Shown: piece by piece, positions 42,746 through 52,587 of the stretch
Position numbering within the stretch: position 1 is the first letter of the stretch
Layout of the letters: every line of letters starts with the position of its first letter
Source of the DNA: CAVEFW01 sp963643505
Lineage (GTDB): Bacteria; Actinomycetota; Coriobacteriia; Coriobacteriales; Eggerthellaceae
Direction: 5' to 3'
Length of the DNA stretch: 64,000 nt
Assembly (NCBI GenBank): GCA_963643505.1
Contig: CAVIKF010000002.1
Span: 1-64,000, forward strand
Notes under the pieces: generated by a model
The model's database searches: none
What the model saw: the letters and a program-made list of their open reading frames with translations, nothing else
Told to the model about the DNA's origin: nothing
Made by a program: the position numbers and the translations under genes

Positions 42746-43995
42746 TGGCGCACCTGCGAAAACAATCCTTGCCCCCGTCGAGCTTCGGCAGCCGCACCGA
42801 CATCGGTTGCGTTCGTGAGCACAATGAGGACAGCCTGGTCGTCATCCCGCCGCTGTTCGCCGTGTGCGACGGCATGGGAGGACACGCCGCTGGCGAGGTG
42901 GCGTCCGACATAGCCACGCAAGTACTTGCAAAGCTTGCTCCCCAAACGCTTGACGCAGGAGCCCTCTCGAAGGCCGTTGAAGCCGCCAACGAGGCAATCA
43001 TTACCGCCGCCTCCGAAGGTCGCGGGCGGGAAGGCATGGGAACGACCTGCACTGCTGCCATGATCGAGGGAGAGCGCATGCTTGTCGCTCAAGTCGGCGA
43101 CTCCCGCGCCTACCTTCTCCACAACGGAAAGCTCCAACAAATCACCCGCGACCACAGCCTCGTCGCCGACATGGTCGAAGCAGGGCAGATCACGCCAGAA
43201 GAGGCCCGCGTCCACCCGAGCCGTTCCATCATCACACGCGCCTTGGGAACATCCCCAAGCACCCGTCCAGACATCTACGAACTCAACGTCGCCGCCGGCG
43301 ATCGCCTGCTCCTTTGCTCCGACGGCTTGTCGGGAATGATCGAAGACGCCCAAATCGAAGAGATCATGGCGCGCTTCTCCGAGCCCCAACGCTGTGCATC
43401 GGTGCTGGTAAACGAGGCAATTGCCGCTGGCGGCCTCGACAACGTGACCGTCATTGTCGTCGATATCGAGGGCGCGGCCCCCAAAAATCGTCGCAAGATC
43501 GCTATCAAGACCAAACTCATGGCATCCTTCATCATCCTTCTTTTGATCGGTGCTTTCGCCGGTGCTGGTTACTGGGTCACATGGAAGGCGAACAACTCCT
43601 ATTTTGTCGGGACCGACGACACAGGACACATCGCCGTCTATCGCGGAACGGTTGAGCCTTGGCTTTGGACAGACGTCCATGAGCAGGTGTTCGGCAACAC
43701 CGCGAACCTCACCCTCGCCGAGATGGAAAAGGTCCCCGCGTTGACCACGCCCGTAAACGACATCAAGTCCGGCGGCAAGCCATGCGAGAGCATCGAGGCG
43801 GCCTACAACCTCATCAACGAATGGAGCAGCGAGGTCAAGAGCACGCAACAGACCCCAAATCCCGGAACAAACACGGAAAGCGCCTCCGACAAACAGGTTG
43901 AAGCCGAGCAAAAGAACGAAAGCGTCCCTGCGCCGAGCGACAAGGACGAGGCATCGACCTCTGCGCAACAAAATGACGAGGCGGTATCTGGGTAA
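42745..43995 (+). CDS. pstP: PP2C-family Ser/Thr phosphatase (PstP/PrpC-like), membrane anchored
   Basis: 416 residues from ATG 42745. PP2C domain at about 15-240, with NEDS, VCDGMGGHAAGE, GMGTTC, VGDSRAYLLHNG, CSDGLSGMI and DNVTVIVVD binding the two metal ions. Membrane helix at about 256-278, then an extracellular part ending in an Asn/Glu/Ser-rich tail. It reverses phosphorylation by PknB. Its start overlaps the fhaB stop, and its stop overlaps the SEDS/PBP start by one base (43993-43997). Confidence 0.95.
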   Translation: MAHLRKQSLPPSSFGSRTDIGCVREHNEDSLVVIPPLFAVCDGMGGHAAGEVASDIATQVLAKLAPQTLDAGALSKAVEAANEAIITAASEGRGREGMGTTCTAAMIEGERMLVAQVGDSRAYLLHNGKLQQITRDHSLVADMVEAGQITPEEARVHPSRSIITRALGTSPSTRPDIYELNVAAGDRLLLCSDGLSGMIEDAQIEEIMARFSEPQRCASVLVNEAIAAGGLDNVTVIVVDIEGAAPKNRRKIAIKTKLMASFIILLLIGAFAGAGYWVTWKANNSYFVGTDDTGHIAVYRGTVEPWLWTDVHEQVFGNTANLTLAEMEKVPALTTPVNDIKSGGKPCESIEAAYNLINEWSSEVKSTQQTPNPGTNTESASDKQVEAEQKNESVPAPSDKDEASTSAQQNDEAVSG

Positions 43996-46760
43996 TGACT
44001 CGTAGAAACCTCGAACTGCTACTCCTTGTTGTAGCCGCCCCTATCGTCATCCTCCTGTTTGCCATGTTGGCACTCACCCAAGGCAACACCTTGGGAGTGG
44101 AATCGATTGGCGTGCCTGTCGGCCTCTTCGTCGCGTTCTTCGCGGCACATTTCGCCGTGCGCAAGTTCGCCCCCAATGCCGACCCCGGCCTGTTGCCCAT
44201 CACGTTCGTATTGGCGGGCATCGGCATCACGTTCGTGACGAGGCTTGCCCCCGACGACGCGCCCCGTCAGGTCCTTTGGTTGTTCTGCGGCATCGCGGCG
44301 ATGATTGTCGTCCTCGTTGTCGTGAGAAACCTCGACAAACTCGCGAACTACAAATACACGTTCATCATAGTCGGCGTGCTTTTGTTGCTCTCCCCTCTGC
44401 TTCCGTTTGTCGGGACCGAGAACTACGGCAGCCGCATCTGGTTGACCCTTGGTCCGTTGAGCGTCCAACCGGGCGAGTTCGCAAAACTGTTCATCGTCAT
44501 ATTCATGGCAAGCTATCTCGCCCAAAACCGCGAGATGCTTTCCGTCTTCACTTGGAAGATCGGTCCGGTCCACTTACCCGACCTACGCGCCATCCTGCCC
44601 CTTCTCCTCATGTGGGGCATGGCCCTTATCGTGGTCATCTTCGAAAAGGACCTCGGCAGCGCTTTGGTGTTCTTTGCCGTGTTCGTCGTCATGCTGTACG
44701 TGGCGACCGGGAAGAAGTTCTACCTCGTCGTCTCCTTAGGCCTCGCGGCCGTTGCGGCCGTCTTTCTGTACGGCCTTTTCGGCCATGTCCAAGTCCGCGT
44801 CCAAACATGGCTTGACCCCTTCGCCTACTCCGAAGACGGAGGCTACCAACTGGTGCAGGCGATATACAGCATGGCTGATGGGGACCTGTTCGGCGTCGGA
44901 ATCGGCCGCGGCTTGTGCGACCTCATCCCCGTCGTGGCCAGCGACTTCATCTTTGCCGCAATCTCCGAGGAAATCGGCCTTTTGGGTGCCGCGGGCGTCT
45001 TGTTGTTGTTCCTCAGCTTCGCGATCCGCGGATTTGTCACTGCGTCCCGCGCGAAAAGCGACGTCTCCTCCCTTATGGCCACCGGCTTTACAACCATCAT
45101 CGCCCTTCAGGCGTTCATCATCGTCGGTGGCGTTATCCGCGTCATCCCCCTGACGGGCCTGACCCTTCCCTTCATGAGCCAAGGCGGCTCGTCCCTGCTT
45201 GCCAGCCTCATGATCGTCGGGCTGTTGCTTCGTTGTGGAGACGAGAGCGCCGAATCGGGTGAGGAATTGCACCAGACCAGCCTGCTTAACAACAGCATCC
45301 TTGGCCGCGTTTCCCTTGGAAAACGTCTAACGGGAACGCTGATGGTGTTCTCGATCCTGTTCGTCATCCTTGTTGTGCAGCTCACCAACATCATGGTCGT
45401 CAGCGCCAGCGAGATCCAATCGCGCGCCGATAACAACCACACCATTGCCAAGACCGAGAACTCCCAACGCGGGACGATCTCCACCTACGATGGCGTAGTG
45501 TTGGCCCAAAGCGTCTACAACGAGCAAACCCAATCCTTTGAGCGCGTCTATCCTTCAGGAACTCTCGCATCCCACGTGGTCGGTTATTGCTCAACGCGCT
45601 ACGGCACAGCGGGCATCGAGGCGACATGCAACGAGATACTCCAAGGCCAAAAGAGCTTCGCGACATGGGAAGACGTCATCAACTCCATGGCTGGCACAAC
45701 CACCGCCGGCAACAGCGTGAAGCTAACAATCAACTCCAAGATCCAAAAGGCAGCCGAGAAGGCCCTCGAAGGCGAGATCGGCGCATGTGTCGTCATCGAT
45801 CCCACCACTGGCGCCGTCTTGGCTATGGCATCCTCCCCGACCTATGACGCCTCCGAGTTTGAGTCGATCTATTCCGGTGAGACGAGTGTCGCGGACGGCA
45901 CGTTCATCAACCGTGCGATTCAGACCACCTATGCCCCTGGCTCCACGTTCAAGATGGTCTCCCTCTCCGTTGCGCTCGAGAACAACGTTGCGAACGAGAA
46001 CGACACCTTTAACTCTCCCGGCACGATGGAGCTCGGCGGAGCAGAGGTCAGCAACTTCAACGACTACAGCTATGGGACGATCACGTTAAGGCGCGCCACC
46101 GAGCTTTCGTCGAACACGGTTTATGGCCAACTCGGTTTGCTGATTGGTGCAAGATCCCTCGCCGATGGTGCTGACAAATTCGGGTTTGACAACAATTTCG
46201 ACTTTGACCTCGAGCTTGCGACAAGCCTCATGTACAACCCCGACGACTGCACCGATTGGGAAGTCGCGTGGGCGGCAGCAGGCATGCCGGTCAACAACCA
46301 CAACGACAACGTCCAAGGCAGAGGCCCTCGTGCCACGGTCCTGCAGATGGCTATGGTCGGTTGTGCGATCGCCAACAACGGCACCATCATGAAACCTTAT
46401 CTCGTCGAAAGCGTATACAACGCCGATGGCGTGGCCAGCTCCACCACTTCGGCAACGAAGTTGTACTCGGCCATCAGCGCCACCACCGCGCAACGCGTTC
46501 GAGACGTCCTCAAGGGAGTTGTCAACTCTGGCACCGGCACCGCCGTAAGCCTCTACGACTACGGTATCCAAGTCGCAGGCAAGACCGGTACCGCCGAGGC
46601 GACGGACACCGAAGACGACAGTTGGTTTGTGGGCATGGCGCCCGCAGATGGCGCCAACGTCGTCGTCGCCATGGTGCTAGAGAAGAGCGACAACGCCGTA
46701 GGCAAATCGCGCCCGGTGTTCATCGCGGCGCTTGAAGCCCAAGGAGTGATTGTTGGATAA
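43995..46760 (+). CDS. SEDS glycosyltransferase (FtsW/RodA) fused to class B penicillin-binding protein
   Basis: 921 residues. Residues 1-410 are an FtsW/RodA/SpoVE polytopic domain (GSRIWLTLGPLSVQPGEFAKL; GIGRGLCDLIPVVASDFIFAAISEEIGLLG; PLTGLTLPFMSQGGSS). A further membrane helix (about 440-465) leads into a class B PBP of PbpA type: S650-T-F-K653, S705-S-N707 and K863-T-G865 are the three active-site motifs. It would polymerise lipid II and cross-link the glycan in one chain. In most actinobacteria these are adjacent rodA and pbpA genes in this same cluster. I find no stop or frameshift at the junction (about 45240-45330). It is coupled to pstP by a 1-base overlap. Confidence 0.95.
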   Translation: MTRRNLELLLLVVAAPIVILLFAMLALTQGNTLGVESIGVPVGLFVAFFAAHFAVRKFAPNADPGLLPITFVLAGIGITFVTRLAPDDAPRQVLWLFCGIAAMIVVLVVVRNLDKLANYKYTFIIVGVLLLLSPLLPFVGTENYGSRIWLTLGPLSVQPGEFAKLFIVIFMASYLAQNREMLSVFTWKIGPVHLPDLRAILPLLLMWGMALIVVIFEKDLGSALVFFAVFVVMLYVATGKKFYLVVSLGLAAVAAVFLYGLFGHVQVRVQTWLDPFAYSEDGGYQLVQAIYSMADGDLFGVGIGRGLCDLIPVVASDFIFAAISEEIGLLGAAGVLLLFLSFAIRGFVTASRAKSDVSSLMATGFTTIIALQAFIIVGGVIRVIPLTGLTLPFMSQGGSSLLASLMIVGLLLRCGDESAESGEELHQTSLLNNSILGRVSLGKRLTGTLMVFSILFVILVVQLTNIMVVSASEIQSRADNNHTIAKTENSQRGTISTYDGVVLAQSVYNEQTQSFERVYPSGTLASHVVGYCSTRYGTAGIEATCNEILQGQKSFATWEDVINSMAGTTTAGNSVKLTINSKIQKAAEKALEGEIGACVVIDPTTGAVLAMASSPTYDASEFESIYSGETSVADGTFINRAIQTTYAPGSTFKMVSLSVALENNVANENDTFNSPGTMELGGAEVSNFNDYSYGTITLRRATELSSNTVYGQLGLLIGARSLADGADKFGFDNNFDFDLELATSLMYNPDDCTDWEVAWAAAGMPVNNHNDNVQGRGPRATVLQMAMVGCAIANNGTIMKPYLVESVYNADGVASSTTSATKLYSAISATTAQRVRDVLKGVVNSGTGTAVSLYDYGIQVAGKTGTAEATDTEDDSWFVGMAPADGANVVVAMVLEKSDNAVGKSRPVFIAALEAQGVIVG

Positions 46761-46932
46761 GGGGAAGATGGAAGGTTTTTGCAATAAAGCAACGCGTGAC
46801 ATTGGGGTTCAATATCCATTGATTTTACATTTTAGGCAAAGGGATTAATCAACAGACGAGACAATGGGGTATTCTGTGGGAACAACGAAAAATACAGGAC
46901 TGCCCTTAAATGTGACCAAAAGGAGCTAAAAC

Positions 46933-48810
46933 GTGACCGGAAGCATTACAGGCAAAGTTTTCAACGATCGATATGAGATCATTGACCGCGTCGGCATAGG
47001 CGGAATGGCAGAGGTGTACCGCGCCCGAGACAACGTCTTGGACCGCATCGTTGCCGTGAAGGTTATGTTGCCGCAGTATGCCAACGACGAAACATTCACC
47101 AGAAGATTTCGCCAAGAGGCGGCATCGGCTGCTGCCATGCAAAGCCCCTATATCGTAAGCATCTACGATTGGGGCCAGGACGGCGACACTTACTACATCG
47201 TCATGGAGTACGTACGCGGCTCCGACCTCAAAACCGGCATCAAGGAGCGCGGTGCCATCAATCAGCGCAAAGTCGCCGAGATCGGAAGCCAGGTTGCCGC
47301 AGCACTGTCCGTCGCCCATAGCCACGATATCATTCACCGCGACATCAAGCCGCAAAACATCATGATCCAACCTGACGGCAACGCCAAGGTCATGGACTTC
47401 GGCATCGCGCGCGCAAAGGGTGCCAGCCTCACGCAGACCAGCAGCGTCTTGGGCACGGCCCACTACATCAGCCCCGAGCAAGCCCAGGGCAAGGACCTGA
47501 CCCCGGCATCCGACATCTACTCCTTGGGCGTTGTCATGTACGAAGCGGTTACGGGGAGGCTCCCCTTTGACGGCCCCGACGCTGTCAGCGTCGCCCTCAA
47601 GCAGGTAAGCGAGATCCCCACTCCTCCTCGATCCATCAAGCCGGACATCGACCCGTCTTTGGAAGCCATCATCATGATGGCCATGTCAAAGGACCCCAAT
47701 GCCCGTTTCCACTCCGCCATGGAGATGCGCAAGGCGCTCAACGAGTTCCTCATGGGACGCCCCGTGTCAGCGATTTCTTCTTTTGCGGCCGCTGAGACCG
47801 GCTATATCAACAATGTCCCGCCCGCCATTGGCACCCAGGTCATGAACCCGGTCACAACAATGAATCCCGTCTCCACCAAGAGCGCACCCGAAGAAGAGGA
47901 AAAGAAGAAAAAGGGTGGCACTGGAAAAATCATCGGCATCCTCGTTGCCATCATCGCCGTGATCGCCATCATCGGAGGTATCGCCTACACCATGCTTGGC
48001 TCCAATGCCAAAGAAACAGTCCCCAACCTTGTCGGTTTGACCGAGCAGGAAGCACGAGCGGAAATCAAGAGCTCAAGCTTTACGCTTGGCACCATTACCT
48101 ACTCCTACAGCGAAACGATCGAGTCAGGCAAGGTTATCAGCCAAACGCCCGAAGGCGGCTTGAAGAGCGCCTCTGGAGCGGCAATCAATCTCGTCATCAG
48201 TCAAGGCGCGGAATCGGTCACTGTCCCCAACCTACAAGGCATGACAGCAGACGAGGCCAAGGAGGCGCTTAAGAAAGTCGGACTGAACGCTGTTGCTGGC
48301 ACCGCCGCGTACTCGAGCACGGTCGAGAAGAACAAGGTCGCATCCCAAAGCCCCGCTTCGGGCAAAACCGTCTCCAAGGGTTCTACCGTCGAATATGTCC
48401 TCTCCCTCGGCATCGAGAAAAAAGATGTTCCCAATGTCGTGAACTACTATGAGGAAGAGGCGATTTCCGCGCTTAAGGATGCCGGGTTCACCGTCTCCAT
48501 CGAACGTGGATACAGCGCCACCGTCGACGAGGGGTACGTCTACAAGCAATCTCCCACCCCCGGCAAAGCAGACGCCGGCAGCGAAGTCACTATCTATGTC
48601 AGCCGCGGCGAGGAGAAAATCAATATCCCCAGCGTCATTGGCTACACCGCCTCCCAAGCACAAAGCGTTCTTGAGAGCGCCGGATTCGTTGTGGTCATCA
48701 ACGGCGACACAAGCGTTACCGCCGTCGTCACCGACCAAACCCCGACTGGCACCGCGAGCTCTGGGTCCACAATCTACCTCACCACAAGCAAGTCGAACAC
48801 CTCAAATTAG
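46933..48810 (+). CDS. pknB: PASTA-domain Ser/Thr protein kinase (PknB/PrkC-like)
   Basis: 625 residues from GTG 46933 (AAGGAG seven bases upstream). Kinase domain about 12-275: K43, H135-R136-D137 with IKPQN, D155-F156-G157, SPEQ at 180-183, and an activation loop rich in Thr/Ser. One membrane helix at 332-355, then four PASTA repeats (about 361-426, 428-494, 497-558, 562-620) that bind muropeptides or lipid II. It is the sensor of the cluster. It stands 172 bases after the SEDS/PBP gene, so it may have its own promoter; none is obvious. Confidence 0.97.
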   Translation: MTGSITGKVFNDRYEIIDRVGIGGMAEVYRARDNVLDRIVAVKVMLPQYANDETFTRRFRQEAASAAAMQSPYIVSIYDWGQDGDTYYIVMEYVRGSDLKTGIKERGAINQRKVAEIGSQVAAALSVAHSHDIIHRDIKPQNIMIQPDGNAKVMDFGIARAKGASLTQTSSVLGTAHYISPEQAQGKDLTPASDIYSLGVVMYEAVTGRLPFDGPDAVSVALKQVSEIPTPPRSIKPDIDPSLEAIIMMAMSKDPNARFHSAMEMRKALNEFLMGRPVSAISSFAAAETGYINNVPPAIGTQVMNPVTTMNPVSTKSAPEEEEKKKKGGTGKIIGILVAIIAVIAIIGGIAYTMLGSNAKETVPNLVGLTEQEARAEIKSSSFTLGTITYSYSETIESGKVISQTPEGGLKSASGAAINLVISQGAESVTVPNLQGMTADEAKEALKKVGLNAVAGTAAYSSTVEKNKVASQSPASGKTVSKGSTVEYVLSLGIEKKDVPNVVNYYEEEAISALKDAGFTVSIERGYSATVDEGYVYKQSPTPGKADAGSEVTIYVSRGEEKINIPSVIGYTASQAQSVLESAGFVVVINGDTSVTAVVTDQTPTGTASSGSTIYLTTSKSNTSN

Positions 48811-48851
48811 CCAAGCAAATCGAACAGCTCAAATTCACAGGGAGTCTACCG

Positions 48852-49838
48852 ATGACAAAGATTTTTATTGACGGCGAAGCCGGCACTACCGGTTTACGCA
48901 TTCATGAGCGCCTAGCTGAGCGAGACGACCTCGAGATCATCCATATCGATCCCGCACTTCGCAAAGATCCGCACGAGCGCCAGCGACTCCTCAACGATGC
49001 CGACATCGCTTTCCTGTGCCTACCCGACGCGGCTTCCATCGAGGCCGTCGAGCTGCTCGAAAGCGATACCACCGTCCTCATCGACACGTCAACCGCACAT
49101 CGCGTCGACGACGATTGGGTTTACGGATTCCCTGAGATCAATGGGCTTGAAAACGACATCAAATCCTCGAAGCGTATCGCCAACCCCGGTTGCCATGCTT
49201 CGGGATTCGTGTCCCTCATAGCTCCCTTGGTTTCTGCAGGGGTGCTTCGCGCAGACACGCGGCTGACCTCTGTGTCCCTCACGGGCTATTCCGGCGCCGG
49301 CAAGAAGGGAATCGCCCAATATGAGGAAGGTGCCACCCTCAATCCCGGCACCGGTTTCGACGGGGCATCATCGAGCTCGATCATCCCTGCCGATCTCATG
49401 CTCCAAGCTCCTCGCATGTACGGCATCGCCCAGACCCACAAGCACATCCCCGAGATGGTCAAGATATGCGGTCTCGAGAAAACCCCCGCGTTCATGCCGG
49501 TGATTGCCCCCTACTACGCGGGCATGGAGGTTGTTGTCACGTTGTTCCCTGAGAATCTTTGCATGGGAAAGACGATTGAGGACGTCAAAGCCACCTACGC
49601 ATCCGTCTACCAATCGGGTCTTGTTCGCTATGTCGAAAAAGCCGACGAGAACGGTTTTATGTCAGCACTTGCCTACAGCGGTCGCGACGATATGGAGGTT
49701 ACGGTCGCAGGTAACGAGGACCGCATTCTTTGCGTGTCTCGTTTTGACAACCTCGGAAAGGGCGCATCAGGTGCCGCCATCCAAAACATGAACATCGTCC
49801 TTGGCGTCGATCCCGCAACCGGACTCAACGTCGGGTAA
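48852..49838 (+). CDS. argC: N-acetyl-gamma-glutamyl-phosphate reductase (type 2 ArgC)
   Basis: 328 residues. The NADP-binding start KIFIDGEAGTTGLRI and the catalytic C114 in ANPGCHASG mark the short type 2 ArgC. It reduces N-acetylglutamyl phosphate to the semialdehyde in arginine or ornithine synthesis. AGGGAG lies 7 bases before the ATG. No other arg gene is next to it and no ARG box is obvious. It sits 41 bases after pknB on the same strand and could be read through from it. Confidence 0.94.
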   Translation: MTKIFIDGEAGTTGLRIHERLAERDDLEIIHIDPALRKDPHERQRLLNDADIAFLCLPDAASIEAVELLESDTTVLIDTSTAHRVDDDWVYGFPEINGLENDIKSSKRIANPGCHASGFVSLIAPLVSAGVLRADTRLTSVSLTGYSGAGKKGIAQYEEGATLNPGTGFDGASSSSIIPADLMLQAPRMYGIAQTHKHIPEMVKICGLEKTPAFMPVIAPYYAGMEVVVTLFPENLCMGKTIEDVKATYASVYQSGLVRYVEKADENGFMSALAYSGRDDMEVTVAGNEDRILCVSRFDNLGKGASGAAIQNMNIVLGVDPATGLNVG

Positions 49839-49925
49839 GACAAGCTCCTATCTCGACCTGAAAAAACGACCGCCAGGCGTAACGCCCCAAAGAACGACAC
49901 CCTACAACGATCCACAAAAACCGCC

Positions 49926-51446
49926 TCAGTGTGTACGAGAGACGAAGCGATCGGATACCTCACCACGCTCCAAACGACCAAGACGGCGCATCTCGACCAA
50001 GAGGAAGGCCGCAGAGGTGAACACTGCCAAAAAGTCCGAGAGCGGCCACGAGAAAAACAGCGCATAGAGGCCATCGACATCCATAACCGTCGGAAGCACA
50101 ATCGGCAACAAAAGAAGCGCTGGGATAAGAAACAAAATTTGTCGCGTAAGGGAGAGGGCGATGGACTTGGTTGGTTGCCCTGTCGCTTGGAAATAGTTTG
50201 ACGTGCAGACCTGCAAACCAATAACCGGCATGAGCAACATCTGAACGTGAAGTACGTACACCGTCAGATCGAGCAGGTCCTCCGTGACACCGAACAGGCC
50301 GACGATCTCATAAGGCCAAAGGCGCGTAATCCCCCAAAGCAGGGTTCCTAAGATGACCGCATACAAGATGGCGAAACCGATGGCTTTGCGAACGCGAGCA
50401 ATGTTACCCGCACCATAGTTGAACCCGAGAATCGGTTGGGCTGCCACAGAAACTCCAATGATGGGCATGAACGCAATGCCGGCCAAACGGTTGACGACGC
50501 CGATGGCGGCCATGGCGTTTTGGGAACCGATGGCGGCCATGGAGCCAAACACAACGAGTTGGTGGTTGACGATGAGGTTGGAGACGCAGGCGCATATTTG
50601 AAGCAGGAAACTCGCAGTGCCTAAAACCACAATCTCCTTCACAACGCGTTTGTCCAACCTCATGCAACGAGCTTTGATTTGCATGGGAACACCAGGGGTG
50701 AGCAAGAAATACCAAAGGACCGATACACAGGAGACAGCTTGGCCAAGGACCGTCGCCAAGGCTGAACCGGGGATACCCCAGCCCAACACCATGACAAACA
50801 GATAGTTGAGAGCAATGCAGGCAACCGCACCGACGACCATAGTCAACAGAGCTCGGTTAGGAGCGCCGGCGGTACGAATGAAGTTGTTGATACCCAAACC
50901 GACAATTTGGAAAATGACCCCAACAGAGAGGATCCAAACGTAGATGCGGGTTCCTTCGCTGATACTGGGATCGGAGGCTGAGGCAAGCTCCAACAAGAGG
51001 TCCATGCAGGGCGGGATAGAGGTGAACACTGCGACGACAAGCGCGATGATGATCGCCAATGTCACGGTGTTTCCCAATGTCAACTCAGCATCATCTCGAC
51101 GTCCTTCTCCCAAACGCAAGGCGGCGAGAGCGTTTCCCCCATTGCCCACAAGCATAGCCAAAGCCATAAACACGATAGAGATGGGGAATGAAGCAGTAGT
51201 GACGGCAAGACCCACCGAACCGACAGCTTGACCAAGGAAAGCCGACGAGATGACGTTGTACAGGCCGTTGACGAGCATGCCAACAATCGAGGGAATAGCG
51301 AACTCCAACAAAAGACCTGGCACCGAGGCCGTGCCCATACGTCTGGTCTTTTCGTTTCCATGTGATCGATCGGAGGCGTCATCGGCGACTTCGCTGAGAA
51401 CGACCTCTTCCGGACTTTGTTCAATCTGTTCTTGCGGATCTGTCAT
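49926..51446 (-). CDS. MATE-family multidrug exporter
   Basis: 506 residues with 12 membrane segments. The N-terminal 35 residues are hydrophilic and acidic. GLLLEFAIPSIVGMLVNGLYN and PILGFNYGAGN are MATE signatures (NorM/DinF superfamily, closest in style to the MepA-like branch). It exports cationic compounds using Na+ or H+. The start ATG 51446 has GAGAG nearby. It is convergent with argC, with no clear terminator between them. Substrate unknown. Confidence 0.92.
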   Translation of the reverse strand: MTDPQEQIEQSPEEVVLSEVADDASDRSHGNEKTRRMGTASVPGLLLEFAIPSIVGMLVNGLYNVISSAFLGQAVGSVGLAVTTASFPISIVFMALAMLVGNGGNALAALRLGEGRRDDAELTLGNTVTLAIIIALVVAVFTSIPPCMDLLLELASASDPSISEGTRIYVWILSVGVIFQIVGLGINNFIRTAGAPNRALLTMVVGAVACIALNYLFVMVLGWGIPGSALATVLGQAVSCVSVLWYFLLTPGVPMQIKARCMRLDKRVVKEIVVLGTASFLLQICACVSNLIVNHQLVVFGSMAAIGSQNAMAAIGVVNRLAGIAFMPIIGVSVAAQPILGFNYGAGNIARVRKAIGFAILYAVILGTLLWGITRLWPYEIVGLFGVTEDLLDLTVYVLHVQMLLMPVIGLQVCTSNYFQATGQPTKSIALSLTRQILFLIPALLLLPIVLPTVMDVDGLYALFFSWPLSDFLAVFTSAAFLLVEMRRLGRLERGEVSDRFVSRTH

Positions 51447-51637
51447 GTCAGGTTCTCTCTCTCAAAAAAATTGCGTACCTTTTAGTATAGGTCACAATTG
51501 AGATATAAACACCTCATCACCTATAAGCTTTGCTTTTAGGTCAAATTTGTCGATTCAGGGAAATATCGCCCGCAAAGCACACCTTCGACTACACTTTGAA
51601 AAACACCTGCGAGCGACAAGAAGAGAGGACGCCTCCC

Positions 51638-52555
51638 ATGAGTTTTTTCAATGACGCGCTTGACGCGTTGGAGAAGGGTGCGACGAAAGCCACCGATGTC
51701 GTATCAGGAGCGGTCTCAGGGGTCGCCATCGAGCAACAGGCTTTCATGCGCGGCTTTATCCGCATGTGCACCGACGGGTGGGACATGGGCTTTCATGAGC
51801 GCAACGGCGGAAACCTCACCTATCGCATGACAGAGAAAGAGATTGAGTCATGCAAGCCTTTCTTCGATGAGAGCGGATCTTGTTGGACGAGCATGGGCGT
51901 TCAAGCCGACAATCTTCGCGGTGCGTATTTCGTGACCACCGGCGCCGGTCGCTACCTGCGCAACGTCCAACTCGACCCTGCATACAACGTAGGGATCGTC
52001 GAGATTAATGCCGAAGGCGACGCATGGCGCGTCGTGTGGGGTTTGCGTGACGGTGGCCATCCCACCAGCGAATTTCCAAGCCACTTCATGATTCACAGCG
52101 TTCGAAAGGATGTGACCGACGGCGAATGTCGCGTGCTCTACCACGCCCACCCCGAAACCGTCATCGCCCTGTCCAAGATCATGCCCCTCGACGCCCGTAT
52201 CGTCACCCGCGCCCTTTGGAAAGCAATGACCGAGTGCATCATCGCTATCCCTCGGGGTATCGGGATAATTGATTGGATGGTTCCCGGCGGAACGGAGATC
52301 GCCTTGGCAACATGCGAGCAAATGCGCACCTACGACGCGGTCATTTGGGCCCAACATGGCCTGTTCTGCAGCGGCTCTGACTTTGACTCCGCCTTCGGCC
52401 TCATGCACACCATCGAGAAGTCCGCCCGCATCTATGCCCAAGCCAAAGCCCTGAACGGCGGCTCAGACGAGTTTCCCAACACAATTTCTGATGAGGGGTT
52501 GCGCCTCATCGCGCAAACCTACAACCTCACCATCAACGAGGACTTCCTGGACTAG
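51638..52555 (+). CDS. rhaD: Rhamnulose-1-phosphate aldolase
   Basis: 305 residues from ATG 51638 (AGAGGA upstream); the frame is open 36 codons further up. GFHERNGGNLTYR is the class II aldolase/RhaD substrate loop. Zinc ligands H169 and H171 (YHAHPETV) and H257 (LMHTIEK) are present. It splits L-rhamnulose 1-phosphate into dihydroxyacetone phosphate and lactaldehyde. E. coli RhaD is about 274 residues; this one has about 30 extra N-terminal residues (helical, Ala/Val-rich). No rhamnose kinase, isomerase or transporter gene is adjacent, so the pathway must be scattered or the substrate may be another ketose phosphate. Confidence 0.88.
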   Translation: MSFFNDALDALEKGATKATDVVSGAVSGVAIEQQAFMRGFIRMCTDGWDMGFHERNGGNLTYRMTEKEIESCKPFFDESGSCWTSMGVQADNLRGAYFVTTGAGRYLRNVQLDPAYNVGIVEINAEGDAWRVVWGLRDGGHPTSEFPSHFMIHSVRKDVTDGECRVLYHAHPETVIALSKIMPLDARIVTRALWKAMTECIIAIPRGIGIIDWMVPGGTEIALATCEQMRTYDAVIWAQHGLFCSGSDFDSAFGLMHTIEKSARIYAQAKALNGGSDEFPNTISDEGLRLIAQTYNLTINEDFLD

Positions 52556-52587
52556 GGAAGGCCTTAGCGCGGTTCTCGATCCGCACG

